From Pseudarthrobacter siccitolerans (GTDB taxonomy: Bacteria; Actinomycetota; Actinomycetes; Actinomycetales; Micrococcaceae): DNA of 64,000 bases. Position numbers and translations under genes: made by a program. This document shows positions 32,962 through 41,078 of the stretch, one piece after another (position 1 is the stretch's first letter; every line of letters starts with the position of its first letter). The notes beneath the pieces were generated by a model that saw only the letters and a program-made list of their open reading frames with translations, searched no databases and was not told the origin of the DNA. The stretch spans positions 124,001 to 188,000 of the forward strand of contig NZ_CAQI01000053.1 of NCBI RefSeq assembly GCF_001046895.1. The letters are read 5' to 3'.

Positions 32962-33540
32962 TTTTGCTCTTCTCGCGGAGTTGAAACTGTTCGTGGAAGA
33001 CGGGCTGGTGCCCAGGTCCTCGAACTCCGGCGGTCCCAACAACACTTCAGGCGTCATCGGGGACGCCGTTGTATCGAGGGGAACGGGGTTGGGTGGTCCC
33101 CGTAGAAGAGGCCCAGTACGCGGTGCGTTCCCGGGCCGGTCTCCACGCTAGGCAGCCTTGCCGGTGCATTTCAAAACGTGTTGCGGGGGCAGTTTTCTTC
33201 GTGGGGCACCCGTTGCGCAAGCGCTTACACATTCCAAGGCGCGCGCGTGCCACAACGGTTTGGCGGGAGTCAAATGTTTCAAATGTCAGTCAAATTTTTT
33301 TCTATGGTCTTTGAGGCGGAGTGCTCGGGCTCTGTGGGATGTGGCCAACAGCACTGGGGTTCAGCGGCTGGCTGCGCAAAAACACTGGCGGGAAATGCGT
33401 CCCGCCGTGGGAGGCGGTGCGGCGAACTGGGCCAACAGGAGCTTGTTCGCAGATCCCAACCATCAAGGCGGGGTTTTGCGAACAAGCCTAGGAACTTCGC
33501 GGGCCCGACCAGGAAATGGGGCCAGCCGGACACCGCGTTA
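32962..33540. other. Long non-coding region upstream of levansucrase
   Basis: No gene is convincing here. It holds a LacI-type operator (33214-33229), three direct repeats of (g/t)tcaaat at 33269, 33278 and 33289 in an AT-rich stretch, and a perfect 10-bp inverted repeat, cttgttcgca (33441-33450) and tgcgaacaag (33476-33485), around a 25-base loop. The region from 33240 to 33300 is the most AT-rich here and is a likely promoter area for the levansucrase, which would then have a long leader of over 200 bases. Confidence 0.6.
33214..33229. promoter_or_regulatory. LacI-type operator upstream of levansucrase
   Basis: TGCGCAAGCGCTTACA contains GCAAGCGCTTAC, which matches the agl operator core GCAAGCGTTTAC at 27109-27120 in 11 of 12 positions. 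It could be bound by the LacI protein at 22353-23405, linking sucrose polymer synthesis with alpha-glucoside uptake. Confidence 0.6.
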
Positions 33541-33574
33541 AAGAAGAAAAGCACCAGTTCCGAAGAACTGATGC
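33541..33574 (-). terminator. Intrinsic terminator of the tRNA cluster
   Basis: On the minus strand gcatcagttc, a ttcg tetraloop and gaactggtgc form a 10-bp stem with one G-U, followed by TTTTCTTCTT. It lies directly after tRNA-Phe and ends the three-tRNA transcript. Confidence 0.9.
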
Positions 33575-33581
33575 TTCCCAG

Positions 33582-33657
33582 TGGTGGCTCCGACCGGCGT
33601 CGATCCGGTGACCTTTCGATTTTCAGTCGAACGCTCTACCAACTGAGCTACAGAGCC
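33582..33657 (-). tRNA. tRNA-Phe (GAA)
   Basis: The minus strand folds as a cloverleaf with acceptor GGCTCTG/CGGAGCC, a D-arm AGCTCAGTTGGTAGAGC, anticodon loop CTGAAAA between TTCGA and TCGAA, and a T-arm with GGATCGACGCC. The anticodon is GAA. Discriminator A is followed by an encoded CCA. It is the last gene of the cluster, after tRNA-Glu and tRNA-Asp. Confidence 0.95.
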
Positions 33658-33705
33658 TAGGTGACTAGTCACCATGAGAGCCGGAATTGCTTCCAACAAT
33701 CAGAG

Positions 33706-33779
33706 CGACCCTGACGGGACTTGAACCCGCGACCTCCGCCGTGACAGGGCGGCGCGCTAACCAACTGCGCTACAGGGCC
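33706..33779 (-). tRNA. tRNA-Asp (GTC)
   Basis: The minus-strand cloverleaf has acceptor GGCCCTG/CAGGGTC with one G-U, anticodon loop CTGTCAC between CCGCC and GGCGG, and T-loop TTCAAGT. The anticodon is GTC. Discriminator G is followed by CTC, so CCA is not encoded. It lies 48 bp upstream of tRNA-Phe. Confidence 0.95.
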
Positions 33780-33870
33780 TTGCGTTTCTTGCTTCACAGT
33801 ATCTCTACTGCTTTTTTTCAAGGCTTCCAGCCTACCAGACATTTTTTGTCTGTTTGACCAGTTCCTTGCG

Positions 33871-33943
33871 TACCCCCAACGGGATTCGAACCCGTGCCGC
33901 CGCCGTGAAAGGGCGGTGTCCTAGGCCGCTAGACGATGGGGGC
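33871..33943 (-). tRNA. tRNA-Glu (TTC)
   Basis: The minus-strand cloverleaf has acceptor GCCCCCA/TGGGGGT, anticodon loop CTTTCAC between CCGCC and GGCGG, and T-arm ACGGGTTCGAATCCCGT. The anticodon is TTC. CCA is not encoded (discriminator A then CGC). It is the first tRNA of the cluster. Confidence 0.95.
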
Positions 33944-34108
33944 CAGAACCCGTTCGGAACAAAATAAAAGGCGTAAAGCTTGGCTTTGCGTCTTTGTCCT
34001 TTGCGTTTCTCCGAACTGGACTCTAAAACTATAGGGCCTACTCAGGAATAATCCAAAATCGGCTATTTCAAGCCCCAAAGACGGGGAAGAACAGGTGAAG
34101 ATGGACTG

Positions 34109-35152
34109 ATGGATGCCGTTGCAGCACTCAACGAGATCGCCTTCTGGCTGGAGCGCGGCCGCGCTGCCACCTTCAAGGTGCAGGCCTTCCGGAAAGCCGC
34201 GGCGGTGATCGCCCCGCTGGCGCCGGAGGAAGTGGCGGTGCGCACCCGGACCGGCCGGCTGAAATCCATGAAAGGCATCGGTGACCGGACGTACCAGGTC
34301 ATCCAACAGGCGGTGGCCGGCGAAGTCCCCGACTACCTGGCGGACCTCCGGGAAAGAGGCGCCCAACCGCTGGCTTCGGGCGGCTCCGACCTCCGGGCGG
34401 CGCTGCGGGGTGACCTTCACAGCCACAGTGAATGGTCCGACGGCGGCTCCCCCATTGAGCTGATGCTGGCGGCCGCCGGGGTGCTGGGGCGGGAATACCT
34501 GGCACTGACCGACCACTCCCCCAACCTCACCATCGCGAACGGGCTTTCGGCCGAACGCCTCCTCCAGCAACTGGACGTGGTGGAGGACATCAACGCTGGA
34601 ACACATCCAAGCCTGGACGGTCAGCCGGACCACAAAGCGCAACTGCTGACCGGCATCGAGGTGGACATCCTCGAGTCCGGTGAGCTGGACCAGGATCGGG
34701 AACTGCTGGACCGCCTGGACATCGTGGTGGCGAGCGTCCATTCCAAGCTTCGCGCCGATTCGAAGACGATGACCCGGCGCATGCTGGGCGGGATCATGGA
34801 CCCGCACACAAACGTTCTGGGCCACTGCACCGGCCGCCTGGTGGAGGGCTCACGGGGAACGCGCCCGCCGTCGGACTTCGATGCCCAGGAGGTGTTCGCC
34901 GCATGCGCCGAACACAACGTGGCCGTGGAGATCAACTCCCGGCCCGAGCGCCAGGACCCGCCGGACGCGCTGATCCAGCTGGCGCTGGACGCGGGTTGCC
35001 TGTTCTCGATCGACAGTGACGCCCACGCGCCGGGCCAGCTGGATTTCCTGCAGTACGGCGCCGAGCGGGCCGAACGCAACGGTGTCCCCGCTGAACGGAT
35101 CATCACCACCTGGCCGGTGGAGCGGCTGCTGGAATGGGCCGCCGCAAAATAG
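34109..35152 (+). CDS. PHP-domain protein with PolX-like N-terminus
   Basis: A 347-residue predicted phosphoesterase. Residues 1-70 form a PolX-type 8-kDa-like and helix-hairpin-helix region (LKSMKGIGDRTYQVIQ), and from about 100 to 340 a PHP domain with metal motifs GDLHSHSEWSDG, LTDHSPN, GIEVDIL, ASVHSK, GHCTGR and SIDSDAH. The palm and fingers of PolX polymerase between them are absent, so no polymerase activity is expected; exonuclease or phosphoesterase is likely. The ATG at 34109 follows a two-codon ORF (ATG GAC TGA) whose stop overlaps the start as TGATG. Confidence 0.88.
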   Translation: MDAVAALNEIAFWLERGRAATFKVQAFRKAAAVIAPLAPEEVAVRTRTGRLKSMKGIGDRTYQVIQQAVAGEVPDYLADLRERGAQPLASGGSDLRAALRGDLHSHSEWSDGGSPIELMLAAAGVLGREYLALTDHSPNLTIANGLSAERLLQQLDVVEDINAGTHPSLDGQPDHKAQLLTGIEVDILESGELDQDRELLDRLDIVVASVHSKLRADSKTMTRRMLGGIMDPHTNVLGHCTGRLVEGSRGTRPPSDFDAQEVFAACAEHNVAVEINSRPERQDPPDALIQLALDAGCLFSIDSDAHAPGQLDFLQYGAERAERNGVPAERIITTWPVERLLEWAAAK

Positions 35153-35155
35153 CCC

Positions 35156-35866
35156 CTACTTGGCCGCGTCCGCGAGTTTCTGCCGGAAGTCCGCCTTGGT
35201 GGTGAGGGTCAGCTTTTCCCCGTTCAGGAAGAAGGTGGGTGTCCCGCTCACTCCCAGGGCCTTGCCGTCCTCGATGTCCGCCAGGATGCGCTCCTCCGTC
35301 TGCGGATCCGCGACGACAGCGTCGAATTTCGCCAGGTCCAGCCCGAGCTGCCCGGCATAGGTGCGGAAGAGCGGCGCCTGGGACTGCTGGCTGCCGGCCC
35401 ACTGGGACTGGGTCTCGAACAGTTTGTTGGCCATCTCCTGGTACTGCCCCTGCTGGGCTGCGGCCTCTGCAGCCAGGGCAGCCTGCCCCGAGTTCGGGTG
35501 GGCGGCCAAGGGGAAATTGCGGTGGACGAACGTGATCCTGTCCCCGAACTCGGCCTGGAATTCCTGCACCACGGGGTGGATGGAGCCGCAGGAGGGACAT
35601 TCGAAGTCGAGGAATTCCACCAGTTGCGCCTTCTCCACCGCCGGGCTGGTCAAGCGGTGGCTGTCTTCCCGCACGAGTTGTTCGGCACCCGCAGCAGGCG
35701 GCGCTGGTTGCTCGGATTTCCCCAGGGTCAGCACGGCGTACCAGGCCACCCCGGCCACCACCAAAGCGGCAAGGACCAGCCAGATGATTTTCCGGACCAG
35801 GCGTGCGGTATCACTGGGAGGAGCAAGGTTTGAGACCATAACCGGCATCCTAACCGGCTCGGTCAT
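35156..35866 (-). CDS. Membrane-anchored DsbA-like thioredoxin
   Basis: A 236-residue extracytoplasmic thiol-disulfide protein with one TM anchor (about 25-47) and a thioredoxin-4/DsbA domain with the active site FLDFECPSCGSIHP at about 87-100 and a cis-proline block GVSGTPTFFLNGE. It should oxidise or isomerise disulfides in exported proteins. ATG 35866 was chosen; another ATG at 35839 gives a shorter tail. The gene is convergent with the PHP gene, with only three bases between the stops. Confidence 0.88.
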   Translation of the reverse strand: MTEPVRMPVMVSNLAPPSDTARLVRKIIWLVLAALVVAGVAWYAVLTLGKSEQPAPPAAGAEQLVREDSHRLTSPAVEKAQLVEFLDFECPSCGSIHPVVQEFQAEFGDRITFVHRNFPLAAHPNSGQAALAAEAAAQQGQYQEMANKLFETQSQWAGSQQSQAPLFRTYAGQLGLDLAKFDAVVADPQTEERILADIEDGKALGVSGTPTFFLNGEKLTLTTKADFRQKLADAAK

Positions 35867-35965
35867 CCCCAACGGCCCAACTTTGGCGAATCTTTGGCAG
35901 GAACTTGGCTAGACGTGGCCGATTTCCGCCAGCCTGCCGTCCCTGTCCCCGGCTACATTGGCAGC

Positions 35966-37051
35966 ATGCCATCAACCACCGCCGCCAGCACAAGCGGCAT
36001 CCCGCCTCTTTCGTCCCGGATCAAAGCCCTCGGAGTCGCGGCCATGGTCACCACGGTGGTGCTGTGGGCGTCCGCCTTTGTGGGCATCCGGGCCATTGGC
36101 CCGCACTTCTCCCCCGGCTCCCTGACGCTCGGCAGGCTGGCGGTTGCCGCCGTCGTGCTGTCCCTGCTTGTCCTGCCCCAGCTGCTGAAGAGCCGCCTCC
36201 TGCCCAAGGGACGCGAGTGGTGGCCCATCCTCGCCTACGGCGCCATGTGGTTCGGCGGCTATAACGTGGCGCTCAACGCAGCGGAGCACGTGCTGGATGC
36301 CGGCACGAGCGCCCTGCTCATCAACGTCAACCCCATCCTGGTGGCCGTTATGGCCGGAATAGTCCTCAAGGAAGGTTTCCCCCGCTGGCTCATCATCGGG
36401 AGCCTGGTTGCCTTTGCCGGGGTGGCGCTGATCGCCGTAAGTTCCGGCCAGCCGTCCCAGCCCGGGGAAAGTCCGACGGCGGATGTTGCGGGTGTGCTGC
36501 TCTGCCTCCTTGCCGCCGTGCTCGCCGCAGTCAGCGTCATCATCCAGAAGCCTGTGCTGCGCAAGTTTCCGGCCGCCCAGGCCACCTGGTTCGGTATCCT
36601 GGTGGGGGCTCTATGCTGCCTGCCGTTTACCGGCCAGCTGGTTTCTGAGATACAGGCCGCACCGCCGGAAGCGACGCTGGGACTGCTCTACCTCGGCGTT
36701 TTTCCGACGGCGATCGCCTTCACCACCTGGGCCTACGCGCTCTCCCTGATCGATGCCGGCAAGCTCGCCGCCACCACCTACCTGGTGCCCGGCACCACGA
36801 TCCTGATTTCCTGGCTCCTCCTGGGTGAGAGCCCCACCGCACTCGCACTGGTGGGCGGCCTGATCTGCCTGGCGGGCGTGGGACTGACCCGGCGCAGGTC
36901 CCGGACGGTGATCCGCCATGACGCTCCGGCCGGTGCTGCCGGGCAAGCTCCGGGGCAAGTTGCAGGACCGGTTGCTCCGGGATCAGGTCCGGGGCAAGTT
37001 GCAGGACGGGCTGCTGCGGGAACAGACGCCAAGCGGAGCGCTTCCCGCTAG
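35966..37051 (+). CDS. EamA/DMT-family transporter
   Basis: A 361-residue permease with two EamA repeats and about ten TM helices, of the drug/metabolite transporter superfamily; probably an exporter of a metabolite or amino acid. ATG 35966 (MPSTTAASTSG) starts after ggcagc without a clear ribosome site. The cytoplasmic C-terminal tail is Gly/Pro/Ala-rich and contains PGQVAG twice, encoded by a 39-bp direct duplication (tccggggcaagttgcaggac at 36949-36968 and 36988-37007). Confidence 0.87.
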   Translation: MPSTTAASTSGIPPLSSRIKALGVAAMVTTVVLWASAFVGIRAIGPHFSPGSLTLGRLAVAAVVLSLLVLPQLLKSRLLPKGREWWPILAYGAMWFGGYNVALNAAEHVLDAGTSALLINVNPILVAVMAGIVLKEGFPRWLIIGSLVAFAGVALIAVSSGQPSQPGESPTADVAGVLLCLLAAVLAAVSVIIQKPVLRKFPAAQATWFGILVGALCCLPFTGQLVSEIQAAPPEATLGLLYLGVFPTAIAFTTWAYALSLIDAGKLAATTYLVPGTTILISWLLLGESPTALALVGGLICLAGVGLTRRRSRTVIRHDAPAGAAGQAPGQVAGPVAPGSGPGQVAGRAAAGTDAKRSASR

Positions 37052-37060
37052 AGTCGGAGT

Positions 37061-37525
37061 ATGCCAGCCAGCCTGCCGCCGGGCCTGCCCATCGTTCCCG
37101 AAGGTCCCAGCGAGCCCCTGCACGCCAGCGGTCCGGCCCACTTCTCCCAGCCGCAGGCGTTCAGCATGTCCGCGGACGAGTTCGAGGCTGCCGTCCAGGA
37201 CGCGCTGGACAGCATCCCCGCCAAGCTGGCGCAAGCGATGGACAACGTGGCGGTGTTTATTGAGGACGACTATGTGCCCCGGCCCGGGGAGGACCCGGAC
37301 ACGGTCCTGCTGGGGCTTTACGAGGGTGTGCCGCTGACCGAACGGGACTCGTGGTGGGACGCGGGTTCGCTGCCGGACCGCATCACGATTTTCCGCGAAC
37401 CCATCCTGGAAATCTGCGGGTCGCGAGAGGCCGTGATCCACGAAGTGGCGGTCACGGTGGTCCACGAGATCGCCCACCACTTCGGGATAAACGACGACCG
37501 TCTGCACGAACTCGGCTGGGGCTAG
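37061..37525 (+). CDS. Zincin-like metallopeptidase (DUF1025 type)
   Basis: A 154-residue protein with the metalloprotease motif HEIAHHFGINDDRLHELG at about 134-151 (HExxH with a downstream glutamate). The family of short, soluble zincins without signal peptide is widespread in actinobacteria, with no proven substrate. ATG 37061 is nine bases after the transporter stop, and the CDF gene follows ten bases later, so the three are likely cotranscribed. Confidence 0.88.
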   Translation: MPASLPPGLPIVPEGPSEPLHASGPAHFSQPQAFSMSADEFEAAVQDALDSIPAKLAQAMDNVAVFIEDDYVPRPGEDPDTVLLGLYEGVPLTERDSWWDAGSLPDRITIFREPILEICGSREAVIHEVAVTVVHEIAHHFGINDDRLHELGWG

Positions 37526-37535
37526 CCTTGAAGGC

Positions 37536-38456
37536 ATGGGACACAACCACAGCCACACGCATGGCGTCACCGCAACAGGCCGGCACCGCAACCGGCTGGT
37601 GGCCGTCCTCGCCATCACGCTGGCCGTGGTGCTCGTCCAGGTGGTGGGTGCCGCCCTCTCGGGGTCGCTGTCACTGCTTGCTGATGCCGGGCACATGCTC
37701 TCGGACGCTGCCGGGGTGACCATCGCGCTGCTCGCCGCCTGGATTGCCGGCCAGCCCGCGAGCGACCAGCGGACCTACGGGTACCAGCGTGCTGAAGTAC
37801 TCGCCGCCCTGGCCAACGCCCTGATCCTGATCGTGATCTCCGTGGTGATCTTCACTGAAGCCATCCGGCGGATCGGGGCAGCACCCGAAGTCCAGACGGA
37901 CATCATGCTTTTCGCCGCCATCCTGGGTGCCGCCGCGAACCTGGTGTCGCTGCTGATCCTGCGGGGCGGGCACCAGGAAAGCCTCAATGTCCGCGGCGCC
38001 TACCTCGAAGTCCTGGGCGACCTGCTGGGCTCCTTCGCCGTGATCGCCGCTGCCGTGGTGATTATGGCCACCGGGTTCCAGGCCGCGGATACGATCGCCT
38101 CCGTGCTGATCGCCGTGCTGATCCTCCCCCGCGCCTGGACCTTGCTGCGCGATGTTGTGGACGTGCTGCTGGAAGCCAGCCCTAAGGGCGTGGAAGTCCA
38201 AATGATCCGCGAACACATCCTTTCCGTCGAGGGCGTCTCGGACGTGCACGATATCCACATCTGGACCATCACGTCCGGCGTCCCCGTCTTTTCCGCACAC
38301 GTGGTGGTGGAGGACGGTGTGCTGACCGCCCGGGGCGCGGACCAGTTGCTGGACAAGCTGGTCACCTGCCTGGGCTCGCACTTTGATACGGACCACTGCA
38401 CCTTCCAGCTTGAACCGGCCACCCACTCTGAACACGAAGCGCACCAACACGCGTAG
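37536..38456 (+). CDS. Cation diffusion facilitator (zinc/cobalt/cadmium efflux)
   Basis: A 306-residue metal efflux protein with six TM helices and a C-terminal cytoplasmic domain (about 205-300). Metal-site motifs include LADAGHMLSDAAG in TM2 and LEVLGDLLGSFAV in TM5. The N-terminus MGHNHSHTHG and the C-terminus HEAHQHA are histidine-rich, typical of zinc-handling CzcD-type proteins. It lies ten bases after the zincin gene. Confidence 0.93.
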   Translation: MGHNHSHTHGVTATGRHRNRLVAVLAITLAVVLVQVVGAALSGSLSLLADAGHMLSDAAGVTIALLAAWIAGQPASDQRTYGYQRAEVLAALANALILIVISVVIFTEAIRRIGAAPEVQTDIMLFAAILGAAANLVSLLILRGGHQESLNVRGAYLEVLGDLLGSFAVIAAAVVIMATGFQAADTIASVLIAVLILPRAWTLLRDVVDVLLEASPKGVEVQMIREHILSVEGVSDVHDIHIWTITSGVPVFSAHVVVEDGVLTARGADQLLDKLVTCLGSHFDTDHCTFQLEPATHSEHEAHQHA

Positions 38457-38592
38457 ACCGCCTTTTTTGCGTCCCGTTCCGCCATTGCAACCTCCGGGCG
38501 CCTCCGGGGCAGCGACCCGTCTTCGCGACACGCCGCGCCCACATGCAGCACGCCATGCCTTCTTGCAGTTACTGTTACTGAGGTGACCAGTG

Positions 38593-38621
38593 TTGCCAAA
38601 GTGCAGCCAGTCACGTAGCCT
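38593..38621 (+). promoter_or_regulatory. Promoter of the C40 hydrolase
   Basis: A -35 box TTGCCA (38593-38598), a 17-bp spacer and a -10 box TAGCCT (38616-38621). The leader of about 75 bases contains a small hairpin (cagggg and ccctg at about 38642-38656). No clear riboswitch core was found. Confidence 0.45.
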
Positions 38622-38702
38622 CGGACTGCTGGGGAGCAGGCCAGGGGCACAGCCCTGCCGCGGTCAGGACCTCCCGGCCCTACCGTTTCGAGGTTTCAAC
38701 AG

Positions 38703-40139
38703 ATGGTTTCGACTGGATCCGGCCGCAAGGCTGCCCTCCTGACTGCCGCCGTCGTACTGGTCACGGCACTGGCAACACCGGCTGCGGCGGTTTCCGCGCC
38801 GCTGTCCCCGGCCGTTGCCGTTCCGGCCGCTCCGGAAATACCTTCGCCGGAGGACATTGCCGCGGCGAAGGCCAACGAGGCCGCCACAGCGGACCAGGTG
38901 GCCACCATTGAGCGCATCCTGGAGACCGCGGCAACGGCCCAGCAGGCGGTTTTCGCTGCCGCCATGCAGGCCAACAACGCCTACAGCGAGGCACTGGTGG
39001 AGCTGGAGCAGCGGTCATCGGCGACAGCAGTTGCGTCAGCGAAAGCTGCAACTGCCAGGGAGCAGCAGGACAAAACCAGGAAACAGGTGGGACAGCTCGC
39101 GGGAGACCTCTACCGCAACGGCGGGCTGAACCCCTCCCTGGGCACTTTCGTCAGCGGCAACGGGGAAACCCTTCAGCAGGCTGCAACCCTCCAAGCTATT
39201 TCGGCCAGCCGGAGCCGGACGTTCGAGGCCGCCGATGCCGCCGCCCAATCATCAATCTCGCTGACCGCGGCGGCGGAGGATGCCACCAGCGCGGCCGACG
39301 ACGCGGCGCGTACAGCCGAAGCACGGAAAGCCCGGGCCGAGGAGGCCAACGCAGCCGCTGCCAAAACTGTGTCGGATGCCAAGGCCCAGCGGGCCGTCCT
39401 GGTGGACCAGCTGGCCGAGCTCCGAAACACCACGGTGGCGCTCGAATCCGCGCGCGTGGATGCACTCGACCGGCAACGGGAGGAAGCCCGGCTCGCGGCG
39501 GCTTTTGCAGCTGCAGAGCGGACTGCCCGGGAGCAGCCAGCCGCCCCTGCTGACATTCCCGCCGCGGCAGCGCCTGCCCCTGCAGCTCCCGCTCCGGCTG
39601 CGGCCGCTCCTGCCCCGGTTCCCGCACCCGCGGCGCCCGCACCGGCTGCCCCAGCCGCGCCAGCGCCCGTTCCGGCTCCCGCGCCAGCACCCGCTCCAGC
39701 CGCCCCCGCGCCTGCTCCTGCACCTGCCCCCGCGCCTGCTCCTACCCCTGCCCCCTCAACCGGCAGCGGAACCTACGAGGCCGCCATTTCGGTAGCCCTC
39801 AGCAAGGTGGGCGCACCCTACTATTACCAATACGGCGGCACCGGGCCCTACGGCTTCGACTGTTCGGGCCTGGTGCAGGCATCCTTTGCTGCGGCCGGAA
39901 AGTACCTCCCGCGCACTGCCGGCCAGCAGTATGCCGCCGCACCGGTCCACGTTCCCATCTCACAGGCCCGGCGGGGTGACCTGCTGGTCTGGGGATCGCC
40001 GTCGAACTTCTACCACGTTGCCATTTACCTCGGTAACGGCCAGGTGGTGCAGGCACTCAACCCGCAGGAAGGAATTGGAGTGACGCCGCTGAACGCGATG
40101 GCCGGCATGGAGCTTTATGGCTACGCGGCCCGCTACTGA
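38703..40139 (+). CDS. Secreted C40 NlpC/P60 peptidoglycan hydrolase
   Basis: A 478-residue cell-wall hydrolase. It has a signal peptide (to about residue 32), a long coiled-coil region (about 45-270, rich in Ala, Glu, Lys) like the RipA or SagA regulators, an Ala-Pro linker of about 75 residues, and a C-terminal NlpC/P60 domain with catalytic Cys in YGFDCSGLVQ and His in YHVAIYLGNGQ. Such proteins cleave peptide stems during division. The linker should span the wall. The promoter region lies upstream at 38593-38621. Confidence 0.92.
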   Translation: MVSTGSGRKAALLTAAVVLVTALATPAAAVSAPLSPAVAVPAAPEIPSPEDIAAAKANEAATADQVATIERILETAATAQQAVFAAAMQANNAYSEALVELEQRSSATAVASAKAATAREQQDKTRKQVGQLAGDLYRNGGLNPSLGTFVSGNGETLQQAATLQAISASRSRTFEAADAAAQSSISLTAAAEDATSAADDAARTAEARKARAEEANAAAAKTVSDAKAQRAVLVDQLAELRNTTVALESARVDALDRQREEARLAAAFAAAERTAREQPAAPADIPAAAAPAPAAPAPAAAAPAPVPAPAAPAPAAPAAPAPVPAPAPAPAPAAPAPAPAPAPAPAPTPAPSTGSGTYEAAISVALSKVGAPYYYQYGGTGPYGFDCSGLVQASFAAAGKYLPRTAGQQYAAAPVHVPISQARRGDLLVWGSPSNFYHVAIYLGNGQVVQALNPQEGIGVTPLNAMAGMELYGYAARY

Positions 40140-40187
40140 CCCTGCCCCTACTGAACCTGCCCGCCATCGGGACAGGCGGGCTGAACG

Positions 40188-41078
40188 TCAGCTCAGGACG
40201 TCCTTGGTGACAAACCGCCCGTAAGCGAGCGCTCCGAACACGGCCACGTAGCCTCCCTGAAGCCACGCGTTGTCCGCGAACGAATCCCACAGCACAGGCT
40301 GGCGGAGCAGGTCCCCGAATCCCAGCCAGTAGTGGCTGAAAAGCCACGGATGCAGCCACTCCAGCTGCGGCAGCTGGTCAAGGACCTGGGACACCACAGA
40401 GACCACCACTGTGGCGGCCATCGCACCCACTGGGACCACCGTGAGCGTGGACAGGAACAGGCCCACGGCGGAAAGCCCGGCCAGGGACACGGCCAGGTAC
40501 GCGGCGATCAGCAGGATGCGCAGCGCCGCTTCCGGAGGCTCTATGACGTCTCCGGACAGCAGCGTCACGGGGCCGACCGGGAAAAGCGCCGCCCCGATCG
40601 CTGCTCCGGCCAGTCCTACCGTGAGGGGCGCGGCGAGGCAGAAGGCCAGCGCCGCCGCGTACTTCACCAGGAGCAGCCGTACCCGGCCCGTCGGGGCAAC
40701 CAGCAGGTACCTCAGCGTTCCCAGGTTGGCTTCCCCCGCGATGGTGTCCCCTGCAACCACTCCCACCGTGAGTGGCAGGAACAAGGGAACGGACACCAGC
40801 ATGGCGGTGAAGGCGACGAACAGGCCGTTCTGCGTGATGCGGTCCAGGAATGCCGGCCCCCGTCCGGCAGGAACCGCCGAAGAGATCCGGACGGCAACCG
40901 CAATCAGCACCGGGATCGCGGCGAGCGCCAGCAGCAGCGCCCAGGTGCGCCGGCGCCCGAACAGCACCCGGAGTTCCGAGCGCAGGAGGGAAAGTCCTGC
41001 TCCGCGCGGCCTCGCTGCCACCGCCGTCGGCCTGGCTAATCCGGCGCTCTCCGAATGTGCGCTACTGGGCAACGTCAA
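40188..41078 (-). CDS. ABC-2-type permease
   Basis: A 296-residue membrane subunit with six TM helices in the ABC-2 permease pattern and a basic N-terminus. It pairs with the adjacent ATPase, whose gene overlaps it by 17 bp, in an exporter of unknown substrate. Third gene of the operon with the LolA-like protein. Confidence 0.85.
   Translation of the reverse strand: MTLPSSAHSESAGLARPTAVAARPRGAGLSLLRSELRVLFGRRRTWALLLALAAIPVLIAVAVRISSAVPAGRGPAFLDRITQNGLFVAFTAMLVSVPLFLPLTVGVVAGDTIAGEANLGTLRYLLVAPTGRVRLLLVKYAAALAFCLAAPLTVGLAGAAIGAALFPVGPVTLLSGDVIEPPEAALRILLIAAYLAVSLAGLSAVGLFLSTLTVVPVGAMAATVVVSVVSQVLDQLPQLEWLHPWLFSHYWLGFGDLLRQPVLWDSFADNAWLQGGYVAVFGALAYGRFVTKDVLS

Noticed and set aside
33582..33943. 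Integrated element at the tRNA cluster
   Set aside because: No integrase, att-like repeat or atypical composition lies beside the tRNAs; the flanking gene is a normal chromosomal PHP gene.
38622..38702. c-di-AMP (ydaO-type) riboswitch before the C40 hydrolase
   Set aside because: The leader has a small hairpin but none of the conserved riboswitch core segments I could recognise.
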